From DASQJJ01 sp035631115 (GTDB lineage: Bacteria; Patescibacteriota; Microgenomatia; Levybacterales; UBA12049): a stretch of DNA of 24,776 bases. The notes under the pieces are model-generated. The model did not search any database. It was not told the DNA's origin and saw nothing but the letters and a program-made list of their open reading frames with translations. The DNA is taken from the NCBI GenBank assembly GCA_035631115.1, contig DASQJJ010000078.1:1-24776 (forward strand), read 5' to 3'. A program made the position numbers and the translations under genes. This document shows, piece after piece, positions 1 through 7,284 of this stretch; the first letter of the stretch is position 1; each line of letters starts with the position of its first letter.

Positions 1-540
1 ATTCATCGTCATATAATTGATTGCCAGATCCATTCGTGTTCGAGAGTAGGTATCAGCAATTCCAAATGCCGTACCCAAACGAAAAATAAGTGCATTTTTT
101 TCTTTAAGAAATCCTTCTGCCCCTAGCTTTGTCTTTGCGTAAACTGAAAGTGGTTTAGTTGGAGATTCTTCAGTAACCGGATCAGGGTTTGCTCCGTAAA
201 CCGAACATGTAGAAGTAAAAATTATTCTACCTTCATAATTTTTTGAGAGCCATTCTAGTGAATCTTGATTAATTGTTTTAGTTAGCTCTGGTTTAATTGC
301 ACATGCACCATCTCCAACTAATGCCGCAAGCCAAATCACATGACTATATTTTTTAAGAATTTTTTTTAGTTTTTCTGTATTCCTAATATCACCAAATATA
401 AACTCTACAGGTTTCAGGTATTGCTGTTCGTATGTTAAATTATCATATACAGAAAATGGTATTTTTCTATCCAATAATGTATTTGTAACTGCGCCACCAA
501 TGTATCCTGCACCGCCTACTACCAGAACTCGTTTTAGCAT
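1..540 (-). CDS. NAD-dependent epimerase/dehydratase (SDR), C-terminus off window
   Basis: Extended short-chain dehydrogenase/reductase of the nucleotide-sugar epimerase/dehydratase type. The 180 visible residues start with a Rossmann nucleotide-binding motif GGAGYIGG (residues 9-16). The conserved FTSTCSVYG strand follows (108-116), with the catalytic Ser/Thr region, and then the YxxxK active site (Tyr134, Lys138). ATG at 538-540 is followed at once by the Rossmann strand, so the start is secure. The C-terminal, sugar-specific half lies beyond position 1, so the substrate cannot be named. The gene lies 7 bp downstream of the GT17-like glycosyltransferase on the same strand and is probably cotranscribed with it, which suggests a role in supplying or modifying a sugar for surface glycans. 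The family call is sure; substrate and pathway are inferred. Confidence 0.9.
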   Translation of the reverse strand, partial: MLKRVLVVGGAGYIGGAVTNTLLDRKIPFSVYDNLTYEQQYLKPVEFIFGDIRNTEKLKKILKKYSHVIWLAALVGDGACAIKPELTKTINQDSLEWLSKNYEGRIIFTSTCSVYGANPDPVTEESPTKPLSVYAKTKLGAEGFLKEKNALIFRLGTAFGIADTYSRTRMDLAINYMTMN

Positions 541-547
541 AGGAGTA

Positions 548-1417
548 TTATACACTATTTGATCTAGAATGATGCCTCAAAAACTTGTGTGATTTAAAGA
601 TTAATTTTTTAAAGAAATTTAAGAAATTTTCATCTATTTTTGACTTATATGGACTAAGTATCTTGTTGAATTTATTAGAGTTTATCCTAACATACTTAGG
701 TAGATTTTGAATGTTTTCGGTTTTAAATAAAATAAAATCTTCAAATAAATTAGACTTACTGCGAATGGTCTTTTCAATGAAGCTGCTATTAACGTACTTT
801 CCTGTTGAAAATTCTGTATGGGAAAATGACTTTAGTTTTTCTTGTATTCTTTTTATTCCACCCATATAAGAAAAATGCCAACCTCCATCCGATATTGGTA
901 TGGCTTTATCAAATTGTCTTATTGCATATAAATCTTTATAATCTTTGATATGTCTTTTTTGTAACATTTTGGTCCCTTTCCAAAAATTATTATCTGCCCT
1001 AACATAATTTAAAAAATAGTAATGAAGACGTTGGAGAAATACTTTCGTTTTACTCTTTTCTCTATCTTTCCATTCATTAATTCTTTCACTTTTAGGTATT
1101 TCGTCAACACAGGAAAGCAAAATTACATCATCATCTTTTGCACCTTTCAATCCTCGTTGTATTGCATTAAATTGAAACCTTTCTATATCCCATGGGTTAG
1201 AAGACTTTGGATTATCTTTTACAATGACATGAATTATCTTTTTCTCAAATTCCTTAAATAACTTCCTATTTTTTTCAAAGTATAGAATCTTTTGCTTATT
1301 TGTAAAAGTTACAGATCCCTCTACTAAGACAAATTTGTCGACAACAGAATCTAACTCATGTAATCTAATTTGTAAAATTTCAAGCTCATTGAAAAAAGTA
1401 AAACAGTCATAAATCAT
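548..1417 (-). CDS. GT17-like glycosyltransferase
   Basis: A 289-residue protein resembling glycosyltransferase family 17, the family of the beta-1,4-mannosyl-glycoprotein GlcNAc-transferase. Typical features are the N-terminal MIYDCFTFFNELEIL strand, the VLVEGSVTFT segment (30-39), WDIERFQFNAI (76-86) and an acidic DDDVILLSCVDEIP motif (95-108), where family members usually have a D-x-D-E metal/nucleotide-sugar site. There is no signal peptide or membrane segment, so it is probably cytosolic. The reading frame extends upstream to a TTG at 1435 and an ATG at 1432, but the ATG at 1417 is preferred. It begins exactly like family members, and a TAGAAA-N17-TATCAT promoter ends 6 nt before it. The SDR gene follows 7 bp downstream. 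Acceptor and donor are unknown. Confidence 0.82.
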   Translation of the reverse strand: MIYDCFTFFNELEILQIRLHELDSVVDKFVLVEGSVTFTNKQKILYFEKNRKLFKEFEKKIIHVIVKDNPKSSNPWDIERFQFNAIQRGLKGAKDDDVILLSCVDEIPKSERINEWKDREKSKTKVFLQRLHYYFLNYVRADNNFWKGTKMLQKRHIKDYKDLYAIRQFDKAIPISDGGWHFSYMGGIKRIQEKLKSFSHTEFSTGKYVNSSFIEKTIRSKSNLFEDFILFKTENIQNLPKYVRINSNKFNKILSPYKSKIDENFLNFFKKLIFKSHKFLRHHSRSNSV

Positions 1418-1423
1418 ACCGAG

Positions 1424-1452
1424 ATGATACATCAATCTTAGATGTTTTTCTA
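1424..1452 (-). promoter_or_regulatory. promoter of the GT17-like gene
   Basis: On the minus strand TAGAAA (1447-1452), a 17-bp spacer and TATCAT (1424-1429) end 6 nt before the ATG at 1417. This spacing puts the start of transcription on or next to the start codon. It decides the start at 1417, because the upstream TTG and ATG (1435, 1432) would overlap the -10 box. Confidence 0.55.
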
Positions 1453-1461
1453 CAATATATC

Positions 1462-1488
1462 TTGCTAAATTAAGATTAAGGCTATAAT
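1462..1488 (+). promoter_or_regulatory. candidate promoter of the DUF2142-type gene
   Basis: A consensus TATAAT (1483-1488) has a partial -35 TTGCTA (1462-1467) at a short 15-bp spacing. The box ends 20 nt before the ATG at 1509, so unlike most units here this mRNA would carry a leader of about 13 nt. No Shine-Dalgarno sequence is visible. It lies back to back with the promoter of the GT17-like gene. Confidence 0.45.
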
Positions 1489-1508
1489 ATTAGCTCTGAA
1501 TAGTCATT

Positions 1509-2858
1509 ATGAAAAAAACCTTTTTATTTATTTTCTTTTCATATTGGATATTTTTCTTCCTTCTGCCCCCTTTTCAAGCACCAGATGAGCAATCTCATTT
1601 TGATGCAACATATTGGATTGCTAAAGGAATTTACCCATATGTTACCTATAATGTCCCCACCAACCAACACCCTGGAGAAAGACAACAGGCTCTTTTTAAA
1701 GATGTTATCCTTCATGACAGTATTATTCCAAATTTTGAAAAGATAAAAAAAAGTGACGTACAAAGAAGGAGAGATTATTCTATATCAGAAAAGGCTCAAT
1801 TTGCTCCTATTGCTGGTCAGGCATACAATTCTCCATTATATTACTTCACTGCTGCGGGGATGCTTCTTCTTGCGCAATTTCTTCATGCGAATCTTCTTAC
1901 ACAAGTCTATTTTGTACGATTTACGTCTGGTCTCTTTTATTTTGGTACAGTTGTTGCAGCATATAATATATGTATTCTTCTTTTTAAGAAGAAACAAATA
2001 GCTCAGTCATTTACCCTTCTTTTTGCACTTAATCCACTTGTTTTACAGTCTAGCACAAGTATTTCTCCAGATATTTCTCCAGCATTTTTTGCTGCGTTAT
2101 TCTTTTTTTACATTATAAAATTGAATAAAAATATTTTAAAAATTCAAAGCCTCATTCTTCTTGGCCTTATTGTTGGAGCAGCATGCTTAGCAAGAATAAC
2201 TGGAATAATTCTTATTCCCGGACTTGCAATATACTTATATATACAAACAAAAAATGTTAAGAAGTCGATAAAATCATTTCTAATTTTCTTTTTAGTAGTA
2301 TTATCTACGCAAATTCCTTGGTTTATTCTTAATTTTATCCGCTATAAAACGCCAGTTATGGCTGCACCTGCATTTGGAGCACCTATAACAAATGGCCATT
2401 ATCTTTCCCCTCTAAGTGCAGTTATTGTAAGCATGTGGGGATTTCGCCATACATTTATGCATTATTCTGGATTTTTGGGATTTCATGATGTATATCCTTT
2501 TTCTCCTATTTTTATTGCTTACACAATTCTTTTTATCATATCTTTCTTTATTGGAATTATTTCTCTATGGAAAAGCAAAATACCTTTTTATAGATTGGCG
2601 ATTGTAATAGTTGCAATACTTTTTCTTTTACTTTTTTCTTTAGATATTAGTAGAAAGATACTGTCACATCAAAATTGGGAAACAGGTGGGAAAAATGCCC
2701 TTCTTATTTTTCTTCCAATGCTGCTATTTTCCACTCAAGGCATCGCAGTAATTGTTAGGCGGAAAATTGAGGATATTGCACCATTTCTTGGATATTTTTC
2801 CATTTGGTATTACTATTTTATTCTTATTTTTGTTTTGATTCCTAGATATTATGTATAA
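1509..2858 (+). CDS. DUF2142-like polytopic membrane protein
   Basis: A 449-residue, very hydrophobic protein with about ten predicted membrane helices. After the first helix comes PPFQAPDEQSHF (20-31). This P-x-D-E-x-x-H motif, at the mouth of the first extracytoplasmic loop, is the hallmark I associate with DUF2142 proteins, thought to be GT-C-fold membrane glycosyltransferases acting on polyprenyl-linked sugars. Two long loops (about 45-100 and 280-330) would be extracytoplasmic. Length fits the family. The stop codon overlaps the start of the next small gene by 8 bp. With the neighbouring GT17-like and SDR genes it suggests a surface polysaccharide or glycoprotein locus. Family assignment is by motif only; enzymatic function is inferred. 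Confidence 0.75.
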   Translation: MKKTFLFIFFSYWIFFFLLPPFQAPDEQSHFDATYWIAKGIYPYVTYNVPTNQHPGERQQALFKDVILHDSIIPNFEKIKKSDVQRRRDYSISEKAQFAPIAGQAYNSPLYYFTAAGMLLLAQFLHANLLTQVYFVRFTSGLFYFGTVVAAYNICILLFKKKQIAQSFTLLFALNPLVLQSSTSISPDISPAFFAALFFFYIIKLNKNILKIQSLILLGLIVGAACLARITGIILIPGLAIYLYIQTKNVKKSIKSFLIFFLVVLSTQIPWFILNFIRYKTPVMAAPAFGAPITNGHYLSPLSAVIVSMWGFRHTFMHYSGFLGFHDVYPFSPIFIAYTILFIISFFIGIISLWKSKIPFYRLAIVIVAILFLLLFSLDISRKILSHQNWETGGKNALLIFLPMLLFSTQGIAVIVRRKIEDIAPFLGYFSIWYYYFILIFVLIPRYYV

Positions 2859-3165
2859 AAAAATAATTATTACCCTACTTATTATAAGTCCACTATATTT
2901 CCTATTTATTGGATATCCAATAAATTCTAAAACGTCTTTAGCACATAACACTACGATAACAACAAGTAGATGTTATGCCATAGGCAATACAATCCAATTT
3001 TTAGAATGTTTTAAAGGTAATAAAACAATAGGTAGACTTCAGCTTATACAACAAACTCTTGCAAGAGTAAACGACCTACAACAGGGAATGGGATATTTAC
3101 TACTATTAGCTTTTATCATCCAATTAATTATCCTCACTAAAATTATTTATAATAGAAATCTTTAA
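2851..3165 (+). CDS. small membrane protein, overlaps the DUF2142-type gene
   Basis: A 104-residue protein not recognised as a known family. An N-terminal hydrophobic helix (about 4-22) is followed by a polar, Thr-rich segment with two cysteines (Cys46 and Cys57) and a C-terminal helix (about 80-98), giving a two-helix topology with an external middle. The ATG lies inside the end of the upstream gene (8-bp overlap, frame -1), so translation is probably coupled. It could be an accessory subunit of the DUF2142-type protein. It could also be a detached C-terminal part of it: a run of seven A at the junction would be a natural slippage or frameshift site. The C-terminus of the upstream protein looks complete, so a separate gene is preferred. 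Confidence 0.6.
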   Translation: MYKKIIITLLIISPLYFLFIGYPINSKTSLAHNTTITTSRCYAIGNTIQFLECFKGNKTIGRLQLIQQTLARVNDLQQGMGYLLLLAFIIQLIILTKIIYNRNL

Positions 3166-3174
3166 TATCTCCTC

Positions 3175-3234
3175 TTGACAAAAGTATTCTTAAAAACTCA
3201 TGATATTTATGCAAAGGAATTTTGCAGAGGAAGG
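3175..3234 (+). promoter_or_regulatory. promoter, leader hairpin and Shine-Dalgarno of the C39-like peptidase gene
   Basis: A perfect TTGACA (3175-3180) is followed 18 bp later by CATGAT (3199-3204). The predicted leader starts with a TGCAAA/TTTGCA inverted repeat (3210-3226, 5-nt loop). Next to it is AGAGGAAGG (3226-3234), a strong Shine-Dalgarno sequence ending 9 nt before the ATG at 3244. This is the only clear Shine-Dalgarno site I see in the window. The hairpin could shield or stabilise the 5' end of the mRNA. Confidence 0.6.
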
Positions 3235-3243
3235 TATTAAGAT

Positions 3244-4983
3244 ATGAAGAAAATTATTTTCGTTATTTTTCTAACAATTTCGGTATTCTTTTTTCATCCT
3301 CAGTTAAGTTTTGCTAATCAAATTTTTCAAGAAAATTTTACAGGCACAATGGGTCAAAGCTGGAACCCTTCTTTTTTCATTCTACAAAATAGCAATAATC
3401 TTATATACAACTTGAATGGAGTTATTGATGCAACTACAAATGATGCTTTTTATACCTATCAAACAACCGTTTTAGACAGTACCATAAAATGGTCCGTTAT
3501 ACTTAATGGAAACTATGGAGGCATTGTTTCATGTAGGAATTCAAATAATTTTGCTTCGGAAGAAAGAGTAATCTTCAGCTCAGATGGAACTGCACAATTT
3601 AATTGGTATCACAATGGTGGGGGAAGTGCTAGTTCCAAAGTTAATATTGGCACAACCGGTTTGCATAATTTTGAATTAGATTGCACGGGTAACTCAATGA
3701 TTCTCAAAGAAGACGGTTCGACTATTTTAACAACAAATACAAATTGGGATATTACTCAACAAATGCAGATGATTAGATTGGATATGTTCGACAACACTAC
3801 CACACTAACATCCTATCAATATTGTGAATCAAGTGGCTGCTCTTCAATTACTCCCACCCCAACTCCAATTCAGTTGAATGTTCCGTTAGTTAAGCAAACA
3901 TCCAATCCTTGGCAAGCATTTGAATATGATACTGCACATGTTTGGGCACCATTAGCTAAGACAATTCACGACTGGGGCTGTGCACTTACTTCTGCTGTTA
4001 TGATTTTGCAATACAATGGAATTGTTAACATGCCAGACAATACTCTTCTTGACCCTGGTACGTTAAATACGTGGTTAAAATCACAACCAGATGGATATGT
4101 TGGTAATGGATTGGTCAACTGGATAGCAATTCAAAGATTTACACGTCTTGTACGACTTGCATTTAATAATCCCAGCTTTCTTTATGACGCACTTGTCTAT
4201 AGAAGATCAACAAACCCAACTCAGCTAACAAGCGACTTAGTCAACAATATGCCCGATATTTTAGAAGAGCCCGGTCATTTTGTCGTTGCAAAAGGCACAC
4301 AGGGAAATACTTTTACCATAAACGACCCGTATTTCTCACGAAATACTCTTAACGACGGATACAACAATACTTTTCTTTCCTTCGTACGCTTTATTCCTTC
4401 CCATACAGATCTTTCATACATTTTAATTACCTCAGATCCTTCACTCACCCTTACCGTAAGAAATAGTCTCAATCAATCAGTTGGAACATCCTTTATACAA
4501 CAACCACTTATCAACGACTCTGATTCCAGCTCGAGTGGCTCTCCACTTACTATGTTTTATTTAGAACAGCCAACAGATGGACTCTATACACTTACCGCAA
4601 CCACTTCTGGACAAAATCAACCCTATTCTCTTAACGAATATCTATATGACTTAAATGGAAATGTTACCGTATCTTCTGCCTCTGGCACCACAGACAATAA
4701 TGGTCAAGTTACCCTACCTATTGTCTTTAAAAAGACGACATTCCAATCACTCCTTACTGATTTACAAAATGCATTTGACCTAAAGCTGGTACCAGAAGGT
4801 GTATACAACGCACTAGGATCTCAAATAAGGAATATTCAGAAAGAAATTGAAAGAGGACAAGTAAATGTAGCAAAATTCCATCTTAGCGTTATTTCACTTC
4901 TTCTTAATGTTGTTCCAGGAGTTACAACAGAAGCTAAAACTCTTCTCCAATCAGACATAGCAACTCTCTCTCAGGGTTTGTAA
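3244..4983 (+). CDS. secreted C39-like cysteine peptidase, multidomain
   Basis: A 579-residue exported protein. A signal peptide (1-24, cleavage after SFA) leads into a beta-rich domain (about 25-195) that resembles a LamG/concanavalin-type sandwich, with three cysteines near its end. A TPTPTP linker (203-208) follows. A C39-like papain-fold domain spans about 211-390, with Cys246 in DWGCALTSAVMIL, His345 in GHFVVAKG and Asp361 in TINDPYF as the likely catalytic set. A beta-domain (about 395-495) follows, and a C-terminal helical module (about 500-579) resembles FIMAH-type extracellular modules. The protein probably acts outside the cell on peptides, peptidoglycan crosslinks or bound host proteins; the substrate is unknown. 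It is a single-gene unit with its own promoter and Shine-Dalgarno. No membrane anchor or sorting motif is visible. Confidence 0.78.
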   Translation: MKKIIFVIFLTISVFFFHPQLSFANQIFQENFTGTMGQSWNPSFFILQNSNNLIYNLNGVIDATTNDAFYTYQTTVLDSTIKWSVILNGNYGGIVSCRNSNNFASEERVIFSSDGTAQFNWYHNGGGSASSKVNIGTTGLHNFELDCTGNSMILKEDGSTILTTNTNWDITQQMQMIRLDMFDNTTTLTSYQYCESSGCSSITPTPTPIQLNVPLVKQTSNPWQAFEYDTAHVWAPLAKTIHDWGCALTSAVMILQYNGIVNMPDNTLLDPGTLNTWLKSQPDGYVGNGLVNWIAIQRFTRLVRLAFNNPSFLYDALVYRRSTNPTQLTSDLVNNMPDILEEPGHFVVAKGTQGNTFTINDPYFSRNTLNDGYNNTFLSFVRFIPSHTDLSYILITSDPSLTLTVRNSLNQSVGTSFIQQPLINDSDSSSSGSPLTMFYLEQPTDGLYTLTATTSGQNQPYSLNEYLYDLNGNVTVSSASGTTDNNGQVTLPIVFKKTTFQSLLTDLQNAFDLKLVPEGVYNALGSQIRNIQKEIERGQVNVAKFHLSVISLLLNVVPGVTTEAKTLLQSDIATLSQGL

Positions 4984-5009
4984 CAAATTCGTCTGTGAAT
5001 CCATAGGTC

Positions 5010-5023
5010 AAGTCAATTGACTT
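5010..5023. repeat. 14-bp perfect palindrome over a -35 box
   Basis: AAGTCAATTGACTT is a perfect palindrome with two-fold symmetry at 5016/5017. Its right half contains the -35 hexamer TTGACT (5017-5022) of the downstream gene. It is not followed by a T-run, so a terminator is unlikely. It has the size and position of a dimeric repressor operator, but no regulator gene is adjacent. Confidence 0.5.
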
Positions 5024-5046
5024 ACTGCTTCTATATTGCATATTAT
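5017..5046 (+). promoter_or_regulatory. promoter of the broken hypothetical gene
   Basis: TTGACT (5017-5022), an 18-bp spacer and TATTAT (5041-5046) end 6 nt before the ATG at 5053, which predicts a leaderless mRNA. This supports 5053 as the start over the in-frame TTG at 5017, which lies inside the -35 box. Confidence 0.6.
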
Positions 5047-5052
5047 AACCTT

Positions 5053-5704
5053 ATGTCATCAGGACAAGGACAGCCAGGAGCTCAAGAAAACGGTAGGAGT
5101 CATATTGCTTCTAATGAGGCACACAAACAAGCACCAAAAACTCGTACTACTGTGCAAAGATTATTGGGAGGATTAAATCATATTGTGCCCATACCTTTTC
5201 ACGCAAAAGACAAGTTAGAGATGTCGAAGATGCCCAAAGAGAAGGACATACGGGAATAGATGCATTATCAGGGGGAGAATCTTCCCAAAGAGAATCAGGC
5301 GAAAATAAAACAGTAGAAGCTCGTAGCGTCGCTTCTTTTGTAAGCGAACAACCTCACTATGCTGAATTACCGTCTGCAGTTAGACTTCCCAAACAGATTG
5401 TCGATGGAGCCCGTTTCCTAATGGCACATACATTGCACGATGAAGGAATATTAGGAGAAAGACTCGATTTGTTAAAACTGAAGAAGAGCTAATGGAAGAG
5501 CATGACAGAATGAGGGTAATATTCAAACAAGAAAGGAAGCGACTAACAGAGCTTGGTCAAAAACCAAGCGATGGTGATGTGGAGAGAATGATACTAACTA
5601 CACTCGAAGAATATTGTCGTCAATTCAATCTTGGATTTTATGCAACAGATTGGAATTCCAAATCGCCACCTCAAGAATTGACACTAAATAGAGTTACAAC
5701 CTAA
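5053..5704 (+). pseudogene. unrecognised hydrophilic protein gene, apparently split by two frameshifts
   Basis: Three frames join into one coding stretch of about 217 codons. The first (from ATG 5053) closes at 5257-5259. The second, open from 5118 to its stop at 5490-5492, has no ATG, GTG or TTG start before its last ~25 codons, so it needs the first frame for initiation. The third holds a readable piece from about 5446 to 5704. Each step is a -1 change, as a single-base loss would cause, for example near 5200 (a run of four A) and near 5471. Restoring one base at 5471 would read ...LDLVKTEEELMEEHDRM. The product is polar, rich in Glu, Lys and Gln, without a signal peptide or recognised domain. 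The second stop overlaps an ATG (TAATG, 5490-5494), so the last 70 codons could instead be a coupled gene. A real pseudogene and sequencing or assembly indels both fit. Confidence 0.55.
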
Positions 5705-5723
5705 GTCCTATTATTATATTCTG

Positions 5724-5797
5724 TGGACCTGAGAGGATTCGAACCTCTGACCTTTCGAATGTGAATCGAACGCTCTAACCAACTGAGCTACAGATCC
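5724..5797 (-). tRNA. tRNA-Val(CAC)
   Basis: A full 74-nt cloverleaf on the minus strand. The acceptor pairs GGATCTG with CAGGTCC, containing one T-G wobble. The D-stem is GCTC/GAGC with an AGTTGGTTA loop. The anticodon stem TTCGA/TCGAA encloses loop TTCACAT, giving anticodon CAC (reads GUG, valine). The T-arm AGAGG-TTCGAAT-CCTCT and a 5-nt variable loop are canonical. The discriminator is A, and no CCA is encoded, so the 3' end must be added by a nucleotidyltransferase. Confidence 0.96.
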
Positions 5798-5806
5798 GTA
5801 GCCTCA

Positions 5807-5835
5807 AGTTTAGCAGAAAATACCAACGTTGACAA
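5807..5835 (-). promoter_or_regulatory. promoter of tRNA-Val
   Basis: On the minus strand TTGTCA (5830-5835), a 17-bp spacer and TAAACT (5807-5812) precede the tRNA 5' end (5797) by 9 nt. The -35 box occupies practically the same base pairs as the -35 box of lepB on the other strand. Confidence 0.55.
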
Positions 5836-5858
5836 AGTTGGCAGAAATACGCAACAAT
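5829..5858 (+). promoter_or_regulatory. promoter of lepB
   Basis: A perfect TTGACA (5829-5834) has a weak -10 AACAAT (5853-5858) at 18 bp, ending 9 nt before the ATG at 5868. The -35 sits in the imperfect dyad CCAAC...GTTGG (5823-5841). It overlaps the opposing -35 of tRNA-Val. Confidence 0.5.
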
Positions 5859-5867
5859 GGATAGGTT

Positions 5868-6431
5868 ATGTTTGTTATCCGCAAAATTTGGCAATTCCTT
5901 ATAGATACTATCCAAAGTATCCTTATTGCAGCTGCCGTTTTTCTGGTTATTTATATTTTTCTTTTTCGTCCATTTCAGGTAAATGGAGAGTCTATGTTTC
6001 CCAATTTCCATAATAATGAGTATGTCTTAACCAATCTTGTTTCGCTTCGATTTGGTCCACCGGTAAAAGGAGACGTTATTGTATTTAAAGCACCTCCAGA
6101 CCCAGAGAAAGACTTTATTAAAAGAGTTATTGGCGTACCAGGAGACACGGTTATGGTAAAAGACGGCAGCGTCTTTGTAAACGGTCAGCCTTACAACGAA
6201 AGCGCATATCTTAATTCCGATGTTAAAACCTACGGAGGGACCTTTTTAAAGGATGGAGACACCGTAACAGTCCCAGACAATGAATACTTTGTTATGGGAG
6301 ATAATAGACCATATAGCTCCGACTCTCGTGAATGGGGATTTGTTCCAACAGGGAATGTTATCGGTAAGTCCTTCTTTGTCTACTGGCCTTTAAATGAAGT
6401 AAGGGGCGTGAGCAATCCCTTTGCGAAGTAA
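5868..6431 (+). CDS. lepB: signal peptidase I
   Basis: A membrane-bound type I signal peptidase of 187 residues that cuts signal peptides from exported proteins on the outer face of the membrane. A single N-terminal helix (about 11-32) is followed by the nucleophile region GESMFPNF (Ser42), the general-base lysine in KRVIGVPGD (Lys85) and the GDNRPYSSDSR box (144-154). This is the complete S26A active site on a Gram-positive-like, single-helix scaffold. The ATG at 5868 is placed by the promoter that ends 9 nt upstream. The stop codon lies 1 bp from the end of the convergent parB. Clients present in this window include the C39-like peptidase. Confident call. Confidence 0.95.
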   Translation: MFVIRKIWQFLIDTIQSILIAAAVFLVIYIFLFRPFQVNGESMFPNFHNNEYVLTNLVSLRFGPPVKGDVIVFKAPPDPEKDFIKRVIGVPGDTVMVKDGSVFVNGQPYNESAYLNSDVKTYGGTFLKDGDTVTVPDNEYFVMGDNRPYSSDSREWGFVPTGNVIGKSFFVYWPLNEVRGVSNPFAK

Positions 6432-6432
6432 T

Positions 6433-7281
6433 TTATCCTTGAGGATTTTCTTCTTGAGACACAGACACATCTCCACCCAATTTTGCAACGAGGTCTTTAA
6501 TTCTTGGTGTTGTCAATTCTGGTGTACCCTTCATTTCTATAATAACTCGTGCTTTTTTCTGGGTTTGGAATAAATCCACTGTATCCAGCTCTAGTTTCTT
6601 CTTTAAATTTTCTGCCATATCCAAAAGCTCTGGAATATAAATTCTGGTCTTTACACTATGTGGCTCTTTCTTCTCAACAGTTGCCTTTATTTTTCGCGCC
6701 ATTTCTTCTGTTTGGCGTACAGTACTATTCTCGCGAAGAATTTTTTTGAAAAGGTCTAGCATAAGCGCTGGGTCCCCTAAAGAAATAAGTGGACGCACGT
6801 GGCCTTCCATAATAACTCCCGCTACCAATGCGTCTTTAATTGCATCAGGCAACGAAAGTAGACGAATGGTATTACTTACAGCAGGTGCAGATTTGCCAAC
6901 TCGTCTGGCAACCTCATTTGTCCCAAGACCAAATTCATCAATAAGTCTTTTATATGCTAAAGCCTTTTCTATTGGATTAAGGTCCTCTCTCTGGACGTTT
7001 TCAACAATAGACATTTCCAAAATACCTTGTGGGGTAGTAATTTTTACAACAACAGGTACCTTTTCTAGTCCAAGTATCTTTGCTGCTCGAAGTCTTCTTT
7101 CTCCCGCGATAAGTTGATACCCAGCGGGTGTCTTTGCAACAACAAGTGGCTCAAGAATACCCTGCTCGCGAATGGAATCTACTAATTCTGTAAGGGAGTT
7201 GGGGGAAATAACACCTCGTGGCTGGAGGGGATTTAATTGAATTGTATTGGTATCTAACTCGTAAAGTCTTTCTTCGTCCAT
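6433..7281 (-). CDS. parB: ParB/Spo0J-family partition protein
   Basis: A 282-residue ParB-family DNA-binding protein, which loads at parS and spreads to organise the origin region for chromosome segregation. The N-terminal CTPase/ParB domain has IREQGILEPLVV (37-48), the signature GERRLRA (60-66) and ENVQREDLNPIE (94-105). A helix-turn-helix follows (about 119-140, NEVARRVGKSAPAVSNTIRL). The C-terminal dimerisation part (about 205-282) is charged. No parA is present here, and I did not find a parS-like 16-mer by eye. It lies 3 bp downstream of rpmA and probably shares its transcript, an unusual linkage with ribosomal protein genes. A Noc-like role cannot be excluded. Confidence 0.93.
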   Translation of the reverse strand: MDEERLYELDTNTIQLNPLQPRGVISPNSLTELVDSIREQGILEPLVVAKTPAGYQLIAGERRLRAAKILGLEKVPVVVKITTPQGILEMSIVENVQREDLNPIEKALAYKRLIDEFGLGTNEVARRVGKSAPAVSNTIRLLSLPDAIKDALVAGVIMEGHVRPLISLGDPALMLDLFKKILRENSTVRQTEEMARKIKATVEKKEPHSVKTRIYIPELLDMAENLKKKLELDTVDLFQTQKKARVIIEMKGTPELTTPRIKDLVAKLGGDVSVSQEENPQG

Positions 7282-7284
7282 GTC

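Noticed and set aside
1022..1261. Long open frames antisense to real genes (also 10755-11033, 11181-11528, 16594-17058, 22180-22659)
   Set aside because: Each lies opposite a gene with clear family motifs, has low-complexity or unnatural composition and no promoter in the spacing seen at real starts.
5010..5023. Palindrome after the C39-like gene read as its terminator
   Set aside because: No T-run follows and the stem would have almost no loop; its overlap with a -35 box fits an operator better.
6434..6455. Hairpin ATCCTTGAGGAT followed by TTTTCTTCTT as a terminator for lepB
   Set aside because: The stem is only 4-5 bp and lies in parB coding sequence; too weak to call.
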